Shown here one piece after another: positions 30,301-40,187 of a stretch of 64,000 bases of DNA. Source of the stretch: Prorocentrum cordatum (Eukaryota > Sar > Dinophyceae > Prorocentrales > Prorocentraceae); assembly GCA_963575745.1 (NCBI GenBank), contig CAUYUJ010000354.1:45001-109000 (forward strand), given 5' to 3'. The notes beneath the pieces were generated by a model. That model saw nothing but the letters and a program-made list of their open reading frames with translations, ran no database searches and was not told where the DNA came from. Position numbers and translations under genes: made by a program. Position 1 is the stretch's first letter. The number at the start of each line of letters is the position of its first letter.

Positions 30301-30309
30301 TCGGAGCAA

Positions 30310-30540
30310 ATCGCGAGGAAGCATCGAGCGGGAGCCCTTGTCATCGCGGCTGCGTCCCCACTAATTTGACTGAGTTGCGAGGATTCCACAGCGAGAGCGC
30401 TGTTCCTGAGTTCGGGAACCTCTCTGGCCAGGGCCTCCCAGATCGCGAGGCAATATCGAGCGGGAGCCTTGTCGTCGCGGCTGGGCATCCGCATCCGCGA
30501 ACTTGATTGAATTGCAAAGAAGTCTCATGCGAGAGCGCCA
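30310..30540. repeat. About 132-138 bp tandem repeat (CGAGGAAGCATCGAGCGGGA)
   Basis: Two units with CATCGAGCGGGAGCCCTTGT, a GAGAGCGCTGTTCCTGAGTT motif and CTCTCTGGCCAGGGCC. More units lie at 33440-33790. Confidence 0.75.
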
Positions 30541-30544
30541 TTCC

Positions 30545-30890
30545 TGGGAGCTCTGCGGGCTGGGGCCTCTGCGGTGGCCCTTGGGGCCTCTGTGGGCTGT
30601 GTCGGTTGGCCTCACTGGGCAGCGCGCGGGAGCCTCTGTGGGCGCGCTTTGGGCCTCTGCGTGCAAAGGCCTCTGTGGGCGCGCTTGGGCCCTCTGTGGG
30701 CTGTGCCGGAGGGCCTCATTGGGCAGCGCGCGGGGGCCTCTGTGGGCGCGCTTGGGGCCTTTGTGGGCTTGGGCCTCTGTGGGCTGTGTCGGGTGGGCAG
30801 CGCGGGGGAGCCTCTGTGGGCGCGCTTGGGGCCTCTGTGGGCGCGCTTGGGGCCTCTGTGGGCTGGGGCGGCGCGGCAATCTCGCATTGC
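30545..30890. repeat. GGGCGCGCTTGGGGCCTCTG minisatellite, left array
   Basis: Many copies of a 25-45 bp unit made of GGGCCTCTGTGGGCTG and GGGCGCGCTTGG. The same family fills 32225-33425. Confidence 0.9.
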
Positions 30891-30967
30891 GCGCGCGAGG
30901 GCGCGGTCTCATGAAGGAGGACGTAGAGAAGGAGAAGGGGTGAGGGAAAAGCGTCTCTGGAAAAAAA

Positions 30968-31740
30968 ACAGACCCAGTTCAGGCGTCTGGACACTGTAAA
31001 CTAGCGCGCCTGTTGATTCCCCTCTGATGGCTGTTCCGAAGAGCGCAAAGAACACCATCAACATCTCTAAAAAAACTAGCAGAGTACGAATACTCTTTCG
31101 GTCCCAGCGCTGATAGCAGACCGAGTTCAGGCATCCGCAAACTTTAAACTAGCGCGCCCGATTATTTCCGTCCGATTGCTGTGCCGAACAGCTCTGTAGC
31201 TCATCTGCAGCTCGAGTTAAATCGTGAAAACCAATACCATCTCCAAAGACTTAGCAGAGTACGAATAGTTTGCCGGCCCCAGCGCTGAAAGCAGACCGAG
31301 ATCAGGCGTCTAGATACTTTTAACTAGCGCAGCTGATGATTCCCTTCCGATTGCTGTGCTGAACAGCTCTGTACCTCATCCGCAGCGCGAGTTAAGTCAG
31401 GAAAACCAATACCATATCCAAGAAATTAGCAGAGTACGAAAAGTGTTTCAGCCCGAGCGCTGATAGCAGACTGATTTCGGGCGTCTAGATACTTCGAACT
31501 AGCGCGCCTGATGATTTCCGTCCGATTGTTGTGCTGAAGATCTCTGCAGCTCATCTGCAGCTCGAGTTTAGTCAAGAAAACCAGTTCCATCTCCAGCAAA
31601 TAACAGAGTACGAATAGTCGTTCGACTCCTGCGCTGATAGCAGACCGAATTCAAGCGTCTAGATACTTCAGACTATCGCGCCTGATGATCTTACTCCGAT
31701 TGATGTGCCAAAGAGCTCTCTAGCTAATCTACAGCTCGAG
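30968..31740. repeat. About 175-bp satellite, 4-5 copies
   Basis: Units start at about 30968, 31117, 31292, 31467 and 31641 with CAGACCGAGTTCAGGCGTCT. Each has AACTAGCGCGCCTGATGATT and AGCAGAGTACGAATAG. The first is about 25 bp shorter. Less GC-rich than its surroundings. Confidence 0.85.
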
Positions 31741-31799
31741 TTTGCTGAGTGGTCAGGCTACACAGGGCGCGAGCGCCCAAGCCTAGGGGCTAGAGCCAG

Positions 31800-32123
31800 T
31801 TAAATCCGCCTCCTCCGCTTTGCAGAGGAAATTTCTTTAACAATCTGCTCCACACCTGTACACAGGCGCTCGGCAGCAGACAACTCTGCTTCCGTCACGG
31901 TGGAGCCCACATCAAACATGTAGGCTTCTGAGCACACGAGTGTCCACGGGCCATTCTCTGGAGCAACTTCAATCCAGTGGCCTCCTGCAGCACCCTCATT
32001 ACTCACACCACCATCCCAGCATCCTCTGATGTGTTTGATGTGTGTCTTGTTCTGTCTGATATAGTCTTGCTTGTAAATTATGTAACAGTTTCCTTCTCTC
32101 GCATGGCGTAGGCATTGGCTTCT
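31800..32123 (-). CDS. RNase H-like exon of distinct composition (minus strand)
   Basis: Starting after a minus-strand acceptor (TCTATAG), the frame reads RSQCLRHAREGNCYIIYKQD, then YIRQNKTHIKHIRGCWDGGV, SNEGAAGGHWIEV, VCSEAYMFDVGSTVTEAELS, AAERLCTGVEQIVKEISSAK and RRRRI to a stop. CWDGGVSNEGAAGGHWIEV followed by TVTEAELSAA has the layout of the first half of an RNase H fold: Asp-Gly-Gly, glycine-rich turn, then Thr-x-x-Glu-Ala-Glu. Base composition and codon use are visibly less GC-rich than other exons here. The second half of the domain is absent downstream, so it is an exon or a fragment. Retroelement origin is likely; function unknown. Confidence 0.5.
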   Translation of the reverse strand, partial: RSQCLRHAREGNCYIIYKQDYIRQNKTHIKHIRGCWDGGVSNEGAAGGHWIEVAPENGPWTLVCSEAYMFDVGSTVTEAELSAAERLCTGVEQIVKEISSAKRRRRI

Positions 32124-32224
32124 CTATAGATGTGTTTCCAGAAATCCTTTCCGTGGGTAGGGCATCGTGTATTGTGCTGTTTTCACATGTCATACATAAT
32201 ATTTTGAATCCTGGCAATCCGTTT

Positions 32225-33425
32225 GGCTCTGTAGGCTGCGTCGGGGGCCTCAGTGGACAGCGCGCCGGGGCCTCAGGACGCGCTTTGGGCCTCTGCGGGC
32301 TGGGGCCTCTGTCAGCGCGTTTGGGGCCTCAGTGGGCTGCGTCGAGGGCCTCAGTGGGCGGCGAACGGGGACCTCTGTGGTGGCGCTCGGGGCCTCTGCG
32401 GGCTGGGGCCTCTGCGGTGGCCCTTGGGGTCTCTGTGGGCTGTGTCGGTTGGCCTCAGTGGGCAGCGCGCTGGGGCCTCTGTGGGCGCGTTTGGGGCCTC
32501 TGTTGGCTGGGGCCTCTGTGGGCTGCGTCGGGGGCCTCAGTGGGCATCGGGGGGGAGCCTCTGGGCGCGCTTGGGGCATCTGCGTGCTAAGGTCTCTACG
32601 GGCGCGTTTGGGGCCTCGGTGGGCTGCGTCGGGGGCCTCAGTGGGCAGCGCGCGAGGGCCTCTGTGGGCGCGCTTGGGGCCTCTCCGGGCTGGGGCCTCG
32701 GTGGGCGTGCTTGGGGCCTCTGTGGGCTGTGCTGGGGGGCCTCTGTGGGCTGGGGCCTCTGGTTGGCTGCGTCGGAGGGCCTCAGTGGGCAGCGCGCTGG
32801 GGCCTCTGTGGGCGCGCTTTGGGCCTCTGTAGGCAGGAGCTTCTGCGGGCGCGTGTGGGGCCTCTGTAGGAAGTCGGGGTCTCAGTGGGCAGCGCGCCAA
32901 GGCCTCCGTGGGCACGCTCGGGGCCTCTGTGGGCTGTGTCGGGGGCCTCGGTGGGCAGCGCGCGGGAGCCTCTGTGGGCGCCCTCGGGGCCTCTGCGGGC
33001 TGGCGCCTCTGTTGATTGTGTCGGGGGCCTCTGTGGAACGGGGGGCCTCCGTGGGCAGCGCGTTGGGGCCTCCGTGGACACTCTCGGGGCGGGGGTTCCA
33101 GCCTCTGTGGGCTGTGCTGGAGGCCCTCATTGGACAGCGTGCTGGGGCCCCTGTGGGCGCGCTTGGGGCCTCTGTGGGCTGGGGCCTCTGTGGGCTGCGT
33201 CGGGGGCCTCAGTGGGCAGCGCGCTGGGCCCTCTGGGCGCGCTTGGGGCCTCTGTAGGCAGCGGGGGGGAGCCTCTGTGGGCGCGCTTGGCGCCTATGTG
33301 GGCTGTGCCGGAGGGCCTGCGGGCATCATGCTACGGTCCCTGTGGGTTTACTCTGGGCCTCAGTGGGTTGTGTGTTGGGGGCCTCAGTGGGCAGCGCGCC
33401 AGGACCTCGGTGGGCAAGGGCCTTT
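32225..33425. repeat. GGGCGCGCTTGGGGCCTCTG minisatellite, right array
   Basis: About 1.2 kb of the same unit family as 30545-30890, in the same orientation. The Gly/Ala/Trp-rich open frames are artefacts of the repeat. Confidence 0.9.
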
Positions 33426-33439
33426 GTGAATACATATTT

Positions 33440-33795
33440 AGGAGTATCGAACGGGAGCCCTTGTCGTCGCATGCGGGCCTCCACCAATGTGACTGAATCA
33501 TGAGGAAGTCTCGAGCGAGAGCGCCGTTCCTGAGTTCGGGGGCCTTCCTGGCCAGGGGCTCTCGGAGTAAATCGTGCGGAAGTATCGAGCAGGAGCCTTT
33601 GTCGTCGTGGCTGGGCCCCCGCCAACTTGATTGAATTGCGAGGAATTCTCGAGCGAGAGCGCCGTTCCTGAGTTCGGAGGCCTCTCTGGCCAGGGTGTCT
33701 CGAAGTGAGTTGTGAGGAAGTATCGAGCGGGAGCCGTTGTTGTGGTAGCTGGGTCTCCAAGGGCGCACTTTACGGTCAAGCCATCGCTCGAGCGG
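33440..33795. repeat. 138-bp tandem repeat, three units
   Basis: TATCGA(A/G)CGGGAGCC at 33444, 33583 and 33721, each followed by GAGCGAGAGCGCCGTTCCTG. Confidence 0.8.
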
Positions 33796-33939
33796 GGGCG
33801 CTTCCGGAGATCAACCATACTTATCCTTTAGAAATGAGTATTCAACAACATCAACATCAGCAATAGCAACGACAAAAACATGTATAACGTTGAGACTTTT
33901 CGCGCTTATCTGCTCGCGAACCATTCAACATGTGCATCC

Positions 33940-34110
33940 CAAACCCTCGATGCCCGTACGCTTTGTTTTCGATAGTGCCACCTTAGGGCTATATCTTTCT
34001 TTCCTGCAGCGTGTATTTCGTGCAGCCCCTAAGGCAGGGGGAAGAGAGGACGGATGGAAAGGAGGGACAATGGGCAGGGAGGAGGATGGAGCACGACAGA
34101 CTAGCAGGAG
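33940..34110 (+). repeat. Right copy of the duplicated flank
   Basis: Matches 30110-30300 in order and orientation (CCAAACCCTCGATGCCCG, GGGCTATATCTTTCTTTCCTG, GAAGAGAGGACGGATGG). An A/C-rich sequence (AACAACATCAACATCAGC) precedes it and recurs at 34580-34690. Confidence 0.7.
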
Positions 34111-34234
34111 GGGGGCTAGGAGCAGAAAGCACGTGGCAGAACCAGACGGGCAGATCGGGCGGGCAGACCCTATCGGGCGGGTCGGGAAGGCGGGCCTAGG
34201 CGGCCAGGTCGAGCAGGCGGGTTGCTGAAGCAGG

Positions 34235-34470
34235 CGTCCTGCATGTATCGCGAGGAAGTCTCGAGCGACAGCGCGATTTCCAAGTAAATCGTGATGAAGT
34301 CGACAGCGAGATGATTCCTGAGTGTCGATGGCGCGCTGAATAAATTTTAGAGGACCTCCCACGCGAGAGCGCGAATCCTGCTGTACAGTGTGAGGAAATC
34401 CCGCGCGAGAGCGCGATTTGGGGATACATTGTGAGGAAGTATAGGGTGGGAGCCGTTCGTGTTGTAGTTC
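34235..34470. repeat. Diverged units of the GAGGAAGTCTCGAGCGA repeat
   Basis: Short spaced units with GAGGAAGT/GAGGAAAT and GCGAGAGCGCGA(A/T). Confidence 0.6.
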
Positions 34471-34879
34471 GGGGCCAAGCAAGTCAGTTTAGACACCCAG
34501 TTATCCTTGGTAAAGAATAGGTGTGTGCCCAGGGAAACATTTTAATTGAGAAATGCAAAGGTCTCCTTGGAGGGAGGATCAACAACAACTACCATTAGAA
34601 ATGAGAATACAACAACTATTGCAACAACAGCAGCAGCAGCAACACCAAGATCAACACACAAACACACAACCAACAACCAACGACCAAAAAAAACACCAAG
34701 CAGAAGCCGGGCCACGGTACTTACCCCCTTTCACCCACACACCCAGGGATGGTGTAAGTCCGTTCGAGCACCTCTGACCGATGATTACCGCTGCTCCTCC
34801 CTCTTTCCTCGTCGTCACAGCTGAATTCTCCTCGAGATCCTCGTCAGCATGCGCCCCTCGACAGGCCCAGGGAGTAGCG

Positions 34880-34985
34880 GCATCGGTGCGAGATCTGCTG
34901 CGTGCAGCTGGCTTCGGCCCAGCCCGCGGGCCGAGTTCCTTGGTGCATTGACGCTTCCGACGCCAGGAGGCGCCGGAAGAACCAG
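34880..34985. mobile_element. Relic of a family D element
   Basis: GAGATCTGCTGCGTGCAGCT, GGCTTCGGCCCAGCCCGCGG and CGCCAGGAGGCGCCGG match the family D interior; both ends are worn away. Confidence 0.45.
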
Positions 34986-35094
34986 CCACGAGAGCCGATT
35001 CACGACCCCCCGCTGTGTTAATTACGCACCCCCTTCCCCTTTTCGGCGCCGAGAGGGCGCCGGGGACATACGCCATGTGGGCAAGTGTGTTATC

Positions 35095-35165
35095 TTTTTC
35101 CCCTCGTTGTCCGACCCCGCCGAGGTGGGCACGGAACTGCCGTCGGTCTTCGTTCCCGTCATTGC
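35095..35165 (+). pseudogene. Repeat-like fragment beside a family C element
   Basis: One frame reads EVGTELPSVFVPVIAAPVSG, resembling the strand part of the repeat but without Cys, and runs into element C4. A similar start (EVGTERLGTM) occurs at 43466. Possibly a dead duplicate exon. Confidence 0.2.
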
Positions 35166-35170
35166 CGCAC

Positions 35171-35351
35171 CCGTTTCGGGTCGCGACCACGCGGCGGCGA
35201 CTCCGCCGCAGGCGTTCAACAATGAACGCTGCCAGTGGCCCAGAATCAGCACACCTGGAACGATCTGGCGATCGAAGAGGTCCGGATCGTTGAAGGTTGA
35301 ACGATCCACGCGGTGTCAGAGGCCAATGCCAGGGTCGTCACGACACGAACG
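35171..35351. mobile_element. Family C element, copy C4
   Basis: GGCGTTCAACAATGAACGC, GTTGAAGGTTGAACGATCC, CACGCGGTGTCAGAGGCC and a GGGTCGTCACGACACGAACG right end match C5. Confidence 0.65.
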
Positions 35352-35419
35352 CGCCGTGCCCACTTCGGCCGTGCCTCCAGATCAGCATCGACCAGAAAAA
35401 AGAGGAGGCTGCAGGAGGA

Positions 35420-35560
35420 GTTGATGATGCTGCTGATGATGATGCTGATGCTGATGATGATGCTGATGCTGATGATGATGGTGATGATGCTGATTATGAT
35501 TATGCTGATGATACTGATGATGCTGATGATGATGATGATGCTGATGATGATGATGAGGAG
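35420..35560. repeat. (GATGATGCT)n microsatellite
   Basis: GATGATGCTGATGATGATGC-type triplets leading into a (GAG)n tract. Confidence 0.9.
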
Positions 35561-35725
35561 GAGGAGGAGGAGGAGCGTCCAATATCATCATCGAGGTTGA
35601 GGAGGAGGAGGGGGAGGAGGAGGAGGAGGAGGAGCGATGAGGAGGAGGAGGAGGAGGAGCGATGAGGAGGAGCGAAGAGGAGGAGGAGGAGGAGGAGGAG
35701 GAGGAGGAGAAGAAGAAGGAGGAGG
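35560..35725. repeat. (GAG)n with an embedded 30-bp motif
   Basis: GAGCGTCCAATATCATCATC followed by GAGGTTGAGGAGG appears at 35573, and again at 36115 and 36187, always inside GAG runs. Confidence 0.85.
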
Positions 35726-35819
35726 GTCGAGGATCGATGATCGGGGATCGACGATCGAGAATCAGCGTCAGTTTCTGCCCGCTCCGGCCGCGCCTCGTCC
35801 CCCAGGGTGCGGGCCCCCA

Positions 35820-36095
35820 GTGACCAGGACACAGATAAACCAGGACACGGGAAACCAAGGAAACGACACCTTTTCCTGCAAAGGCACATTTTTCAGCACC
35901 TGTGCATTTTTTGTTTGTTGCACTGCAGGATTCGGGCATGTGTCCGGGTCTAGCGGGGTCTCTACAGGCTTTCAGGGCCTGTGTCCGGGTCTATTTTGGA
36001 AGCGCTGCAGTGCCCTATTTTGTTCGGGCTGCCGTCTGGAAAACTTGGCTTCGAGGGATGTTGGGTGTCCGGGTTTAGCGTGTCCGGGTTTACGG
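35820..36095. mobile_element. Possible inverted-repeat element with GGACAC/GTGTCC ends
   Basis: AAACCAGGACACGGGAAACC near the left and GTGTCCGGGTTTAGCGTGTC near the right are inverted relatives. TGTGTCCGGGTCTA also recurs inside. Boundaries are approximate. Confidence 0.4.
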
Positions 36096-36106
36096 GGCCC
36101 TGAAGG

Positions 36107-36266
36107 AGGAGGAGGAGCGTCCAATATCATCATCGAGGTTGAGGAGGAGGAGGAGGAGGAGGAGGAGGAGGAGGAGGAGGAGGAGGAGCGTCCAATATCA
36201 TCATCGAGGTTGAGGAGGAGGAGGAGGAGGAGGAGGATGCGGAGGAGGAGGAGGAGGAGGAGGAGG
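36107..36266. repeat. (GAG)n segment between 15-bp direct repeats at an exon start
   Basis: ACGGGGCCCTGAAGG occurs at 36092-36106 and again at 36267-36281, where it forms the acceptor and first base of the membrane exon. The purine-rich segment lies exactly between the two. Confidence 0.8.
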
Positions 36267-36280
36267 ACGGGGCCCTGAAG

Positions 36281-36426
36281 GGTGCGGCGTCCAGCGCGCC
36301 CTCGTCCTCGCCGCGCTGGCCGCCGCCGCCGCGCTCGGCGCGGCCGCTGCCGGCCTCCTCTGCGCGCGGAGGGGCGGCACGCCCGGCGGCGCGGGCAAGG
36401 CGCCGGCGGCGCGCACGCGCAGGGCT
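36281..36426 (+). CDS. Transmembrane exon
   Basis: The acceptor is CCTGAAG. With the G carried over from 29841 the frame reads GCGVQRALVLAALAAAAALG, AAAAGLLCARRGGTPGGAGK and APAARTRRA, ending at GCT|GTCCCA in phase 0. The 22-residue Ala/Leu-rich segment followed by Cys-Ala-Arg-Arg is a classic type I membrane anchor with cytoplasmic basic residues. The next exon (42879) continues in phase. The other open frame here lacks the hydrophobic span. Confidence 0.73.
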
Positions 36427-36439
36427 GTCCCATGATCTC

Positions 36440-36620
36440 CCTTCCTTGCCTCCCCCCCCCTCCCTCCCTTCCCCCCTCCCCGCCCTCCCTCCCTCCCTCC
36501 CTCCCTCCCTCTCTCCCCTCCCTCCCTCCCTTCCCTCCCTCCCTCCCTCCCTCCCTTCCCTTCCCTCCCTCCCTCCCTCCCTCCCTTCCCTTCCCTCCCT
36601 CGCTCCCTCCCTCCCTCCCT
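36440..36620. repeat. (CCCT)n pyrimidine tract
   Basis: TCCCTCCCTCCC with TTCCC variants for about 180 bp. Confidence 0.95.
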
Positions 36621-36764
36621 TCGCCGTGGGGGGCACGGGTCCTGAGGGAAAGGGCGCCTGAGGTTTTTCGCCCGGTTTCGGGCTCTCGGGGTCCCTCACA
36701 GGCCCCGGGACTGCCAAAGAAGACGACCCAGGACGACCAGGGGGGGAGGCCCCAGGGACCAGGG

Positions 36765-38962
36765 TTCAGTCGGGCCTGTCCCCCTACAGGGAGCTTTTCG
36801 ACGAAAAATAAGAAATACCTCAAAAATGCTCCAAAATACTCCCAAAATAGGTTGGGGACTATTTGTTTGAGTTTTTGTTCCCAACCATCCTGTGGTGTTG
36901 GGTCCTCGTTTTGAAGAGACAGCGCCCCGCGTCCCACCTCCTCTCCTCCTCTCTCCTCTCCTCCGCCGTCCGCATGCGTCCCGCACACCCATTTCGGCAC
37001 ACCCCTCACACGTTTCGTGGCCCCATAGGGAGCTCCACCGAAGGCCCCATGGCTGCCGTCCGCATGCGTCCCGCACACCCATTTCGGCACACCCCTCACA
37101 CGTTTCGTGGCCCCACAGGGAGCTCCACCGAAGGCCCCAGTGCTGCCGTCCGCATGCGTCCCGCACACCCCGGCACACCCCTCACACGTTTCGTGGCCCC
37201 ACAGGGAGCTCCACCGAAGGCCCCATGGCTGCCGTCCGCATGCGTCCCGCACACCCATTTCGGCACACCCCTCACACGTTTCGTGGCCCCACAGGGAGCT
37301 CCACCGAAGGCCCCAGTGCTGCCGTCCGCATGCGTCCCGCACACCCATTTCGGCACACCCCTCACACGTTTCGTGGCCCCACAGGGAGCTCCACCGAAGG
37401 CCCCATGGCTGCCGTCCGCATGCGTCCCGCACACCCATTTCGGCACACCCCTCACACGTTTCGTGGCCCCATAGGGAGCTCCACCGAAGGCCCCAGGCTG
37501 CCGTCCGCATGCGTCCCGCACACCCATTTCGGCACACCCCTCACACGTTTCGTGGCCCCATAGGGAGCTCCACCGAAGGCCCCATGGCTGCCGTCCGCAT
37601 GCGTCCCGCACACCCATTTCGGCACACCCCTCACACGTTTCGTGGCCCCACAGGGAGCTCCACCGAAGGCCCCAGTGCTGCCGTCCGCATGCGTCCCGCA
37701 CACCCATTTCGGCACACCCCTCACACGTTTCGTGGCCCCATAGGGAGCTCCACCGAAGGCCCCATGGCTGCCGTCCGCATGCGTCCCGCACACCCATTTC
37801 GGCACACCCCTCACACGTTTCGTGGCCCCACAGGGAGCTCCACCGAAGGCCCCAGTGCTGCCGTCCGCATGCGTCCCGCACACCCATTTCGGCACACCCC
37901 TCACACGTTTCGTGGCCCCATAGGGAGCTCCACCGAAGGCCCCATGGCTGCCGTCCGCATGCGTCCCGCACACCCATTTCGGCACACCCCTCACACGTTT
38001 CGTGGCCCCACAGGGAGCTCCACCGAAGGCCCCAGTGCTGCCGTCCGCATGCGTCCCGCACACCCATTTCGTACACCGAAGGCCTCTGCCATGCGTCCCG
38101 CACACCCATTTCGGCACACCCCTCACACGTTTCGTGGCCCCACAGGGAGCTCCACCGAAGGCCCCATGGCTGCCGTCCGCATGCGTCCCGCACACCCATT
38201 TCGGCACACCCCTCACACGTTTCGTGGCCCCACAGGGAGCTCCACCGAAGGCCCCAGTGCTGCCGTCCGCATGCGTCCCGCACACCCATTTCGGCACACC
38301 CCTCACACGTTTCGTGGCCCCATAGGGAGCTCCACCGAAGGCCCCATGGCTGCCGTCCGCATGCGTCCCGCACACCCATTTCGGCACACCCCTCACACGT
38401 TTCGTGGCCCCACAGGGAGCTCCACCGAAGGCCCCAGTGCTGCCGTCCGCATGCGTCCCGCACACCAGGTGTGTGGCGTGCCGACATGGGCGTCGCGGCG
38501 CGCGGGCGCTGCCGTCGGGGTTCCCAGGGAAGCCCCCTGCAGAGGCGACGCTCAGAGTCACGAGTACCGAGAGTCACGCAGACCCAAACTGTTCACAGTC
38601 GTATACATACATTTACACTGGGCGTATCCATGCACGCATTCATGCGAATAGAATCAATCGCGCGCAGATTCATTCATAATCAGACTCGCTCGCGATCCGA
38701 CTCGCACGCGCTCAAGCTTTCATATTCGGACCTATCGTCTTCGTTCGTGTTGTGTACACTGCCACGCATTTCGGCACACCCCTCATACGGCTCGTGGCCC
38801 CATAGGGAGCGCCACCGAAGAAGATATTCACAATTGCGGTACTCTCAACTGCATATGGTTGGGTCTTTCGCCAGGCTAATTTTCAACATTTTGGGGCATC
38901 TTTTAGGGTACATGGTTTTTGTTCGTCGAAAATCCTCCTGTAGGGGGACAGGCCCGACATAA
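36765..38962. mobile_element. Family A element A5, 2.2 kb, carrying a satellite array; perfect target duplication
   Basis: Inverted ends TTCAGTCGGGCCTGTCCCCC and AGGGGGACAGGCCCGACATAA, plus inner pairing of TTCGACGAAAAATAAG with GTTCGTCGAAAATCC. It is flanked exactly by GACCAGGG on both sides (36757-36764 and 38963-38970). Junctions give GT on the left and AG on the right. Contents: a 90-bp satellite array and a unique tail, with no transposase. It is about six to fourteen times longer than the other family A copies. Confidence 0.88.
36964..38467. repeat. 90-bp satellite with a 180-bp two-unit pattern
   Basis: About 16-17 units containing GCCGTCCGCATGCGTCCCGC, CACCCATTTCGGCACACCCC and GGGAGCTCCACCGAAGGCCC. 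Units alternate between CCCATGGCTG and CCCAGTGCTG, and largely between CATAGGG and CACAGGG. A shortened unit is at about 38070-38095 and a stray one at 38760-38820. Confidence 0.93.
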
Positions 38963-39109
38963 GACCAGGGCCCGTTTCCCCGTTTCCCTCAGGACCCGTC
39001 GGGGAACACGCAACGGAACCATTTGCCGAGGGGAGGGGGTCGGAGACTTCTGGGGTCGCGCCTTGAAACAAACATATAGTCGGGATGTCTGGGTGTGAGC
39101 GGGAGGAGG

Positions 39110-39165
39110 AGGAAGGGGGACGAGGATGGAGAGGAGAGAGGGAGGGGGAGGACGAGGAGGAGGCA
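39110..39165. repeat. GAGGA-rich tract
   Basis: Short purine-rich run (GGAGAGGAGAGAGGGAGG). Confidence 0.7.
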
Positions 39166-39301
39166 CGCCTCGAACTTGGACTTCCTGCACACATCCTACG
39201 GGCCACAGGGGGCATGGCGCGAGAGGGGAGGCCCTTGTAGCCCTCATCGTATACAGGCGACGCGGTCAAGACCTTCCACCTCTTCCTCTTCCTGCCTTCT
39301 T

Positions 39302-39493
39302 CGGGCCGGGCGAAAGGGGGGGATTGGGAAAGGGGGGGTTACGAAATTTGCTGCATGCAGCTGGTTTCGTCCCCGCCGCCGGGCCCATCCCTCGATACAT
39401 GGGCGCCTCCCAGCGCCAGGAGGCGCTGGGAAAATCAGCTACGTGAGCTGATTCTCAAACCCCCCCTTTGCTATCCCCCCCTTTCGCCCGACC
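39302..39493. mobile_element. Family D element, copy D2
   Basis: Inverted ends GGGCGAAAGGGGGGGATTGG and GCTATCCCCCCCTTTCGCCC, with an inner CCAGCGCC/GGCGCTGG hairpin. The best preserved copy. Confidence 0.8.
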
Positions 39494-40024
39494 CGACTTC
39501 TCCTCCCGTTTCCCGGGGCCCATCCCGCTTCGGCCCGGTCCGATGCCGACTTCGGCCGACCCGACCCGATCGGGTTCCAGCATTCCAGCGGTCCGGCGCT
39601 GCCCCACGCCTGCACGAGCGATGCCGTGCATCACCACCCACCAAACCACCCCAACCCAACCCGAAGGCCCAAATTTATCCTCGGTTTCCAGTGGGGGGGG
39701 GGTCGGGGAACGTTGAAAAAACACGTGGTATCCGTACCCCCCCCCAACCCGAAATTCGGGTCAAATTCGGGTCTTCGGGTTGGGTTGGGGTGGTCTGGTA
39801 GGTAGTCAGATGCCCGCGCGGCCCGATCTGGCGCCCCCTCCGGCGCTCGGCCCGGTTCTGAGGCCTCTCGGGGTGCGGTGCCGACCGAGCCCGCGGCAGG
39901 GGTGCGGCGTGCCGGGGGGGGGGGGGCGCTCCGAGAGGCCCGGGGGGGGGGGGCCTCGAGTGGAAGGCGGGGGGGGGGGGGCTGTGGAGTCGGTGCGGAG
40001 TGCAGCAGGCCGCACGGGCATGTA

Positions 40025-40117
40025 TGATGGGCTTGTTTTTCCACCACCACCACCATAAGCCTCCTCCTCCTCCCTCCTCCTCCTCCTCCTCCTCCTCTCC
40101 TCCTCCTCCTCCTCCTC

Positions 40118-40148
<31 letters not shown>

Positions 40149-40187
40149 TCCAACTTATGGTGGTGGTGGTGGAAAACAGGCCCATCA
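40025..40187. mobile_element. Family H element, copy H2
   Basis: TGATGGGCTTGTTTTTCCACC and GGTGGAAAACAGGCCCATCA are inverted ends around (CTC)n. ATGTA flanks both sides (40020-40024, 40188-40192), a possible 5-bp target duplication. Confidence 0.78.

Noticed and set aside
32253-33257. A 334-residue Gly/Ala/Trp-rich frame
   Set aside because: It is the GGGCCTCTGTGGGCTG minisatellite read in one frame; other frames are open as well.
36964-38467. CRISPR-like array of regular repeats
   Set aside because: The units are contiguous near-identical 90-bp repeats with no unique spacers, inside a eukaryotic inverted-repeat element.
37096-38651. Open frames of about 490-515 residues on both strands
   Set aside because: They are translations of the 90-bp satellite. 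The unit length is a multiple of three, so several frames stay open without coding meaning.
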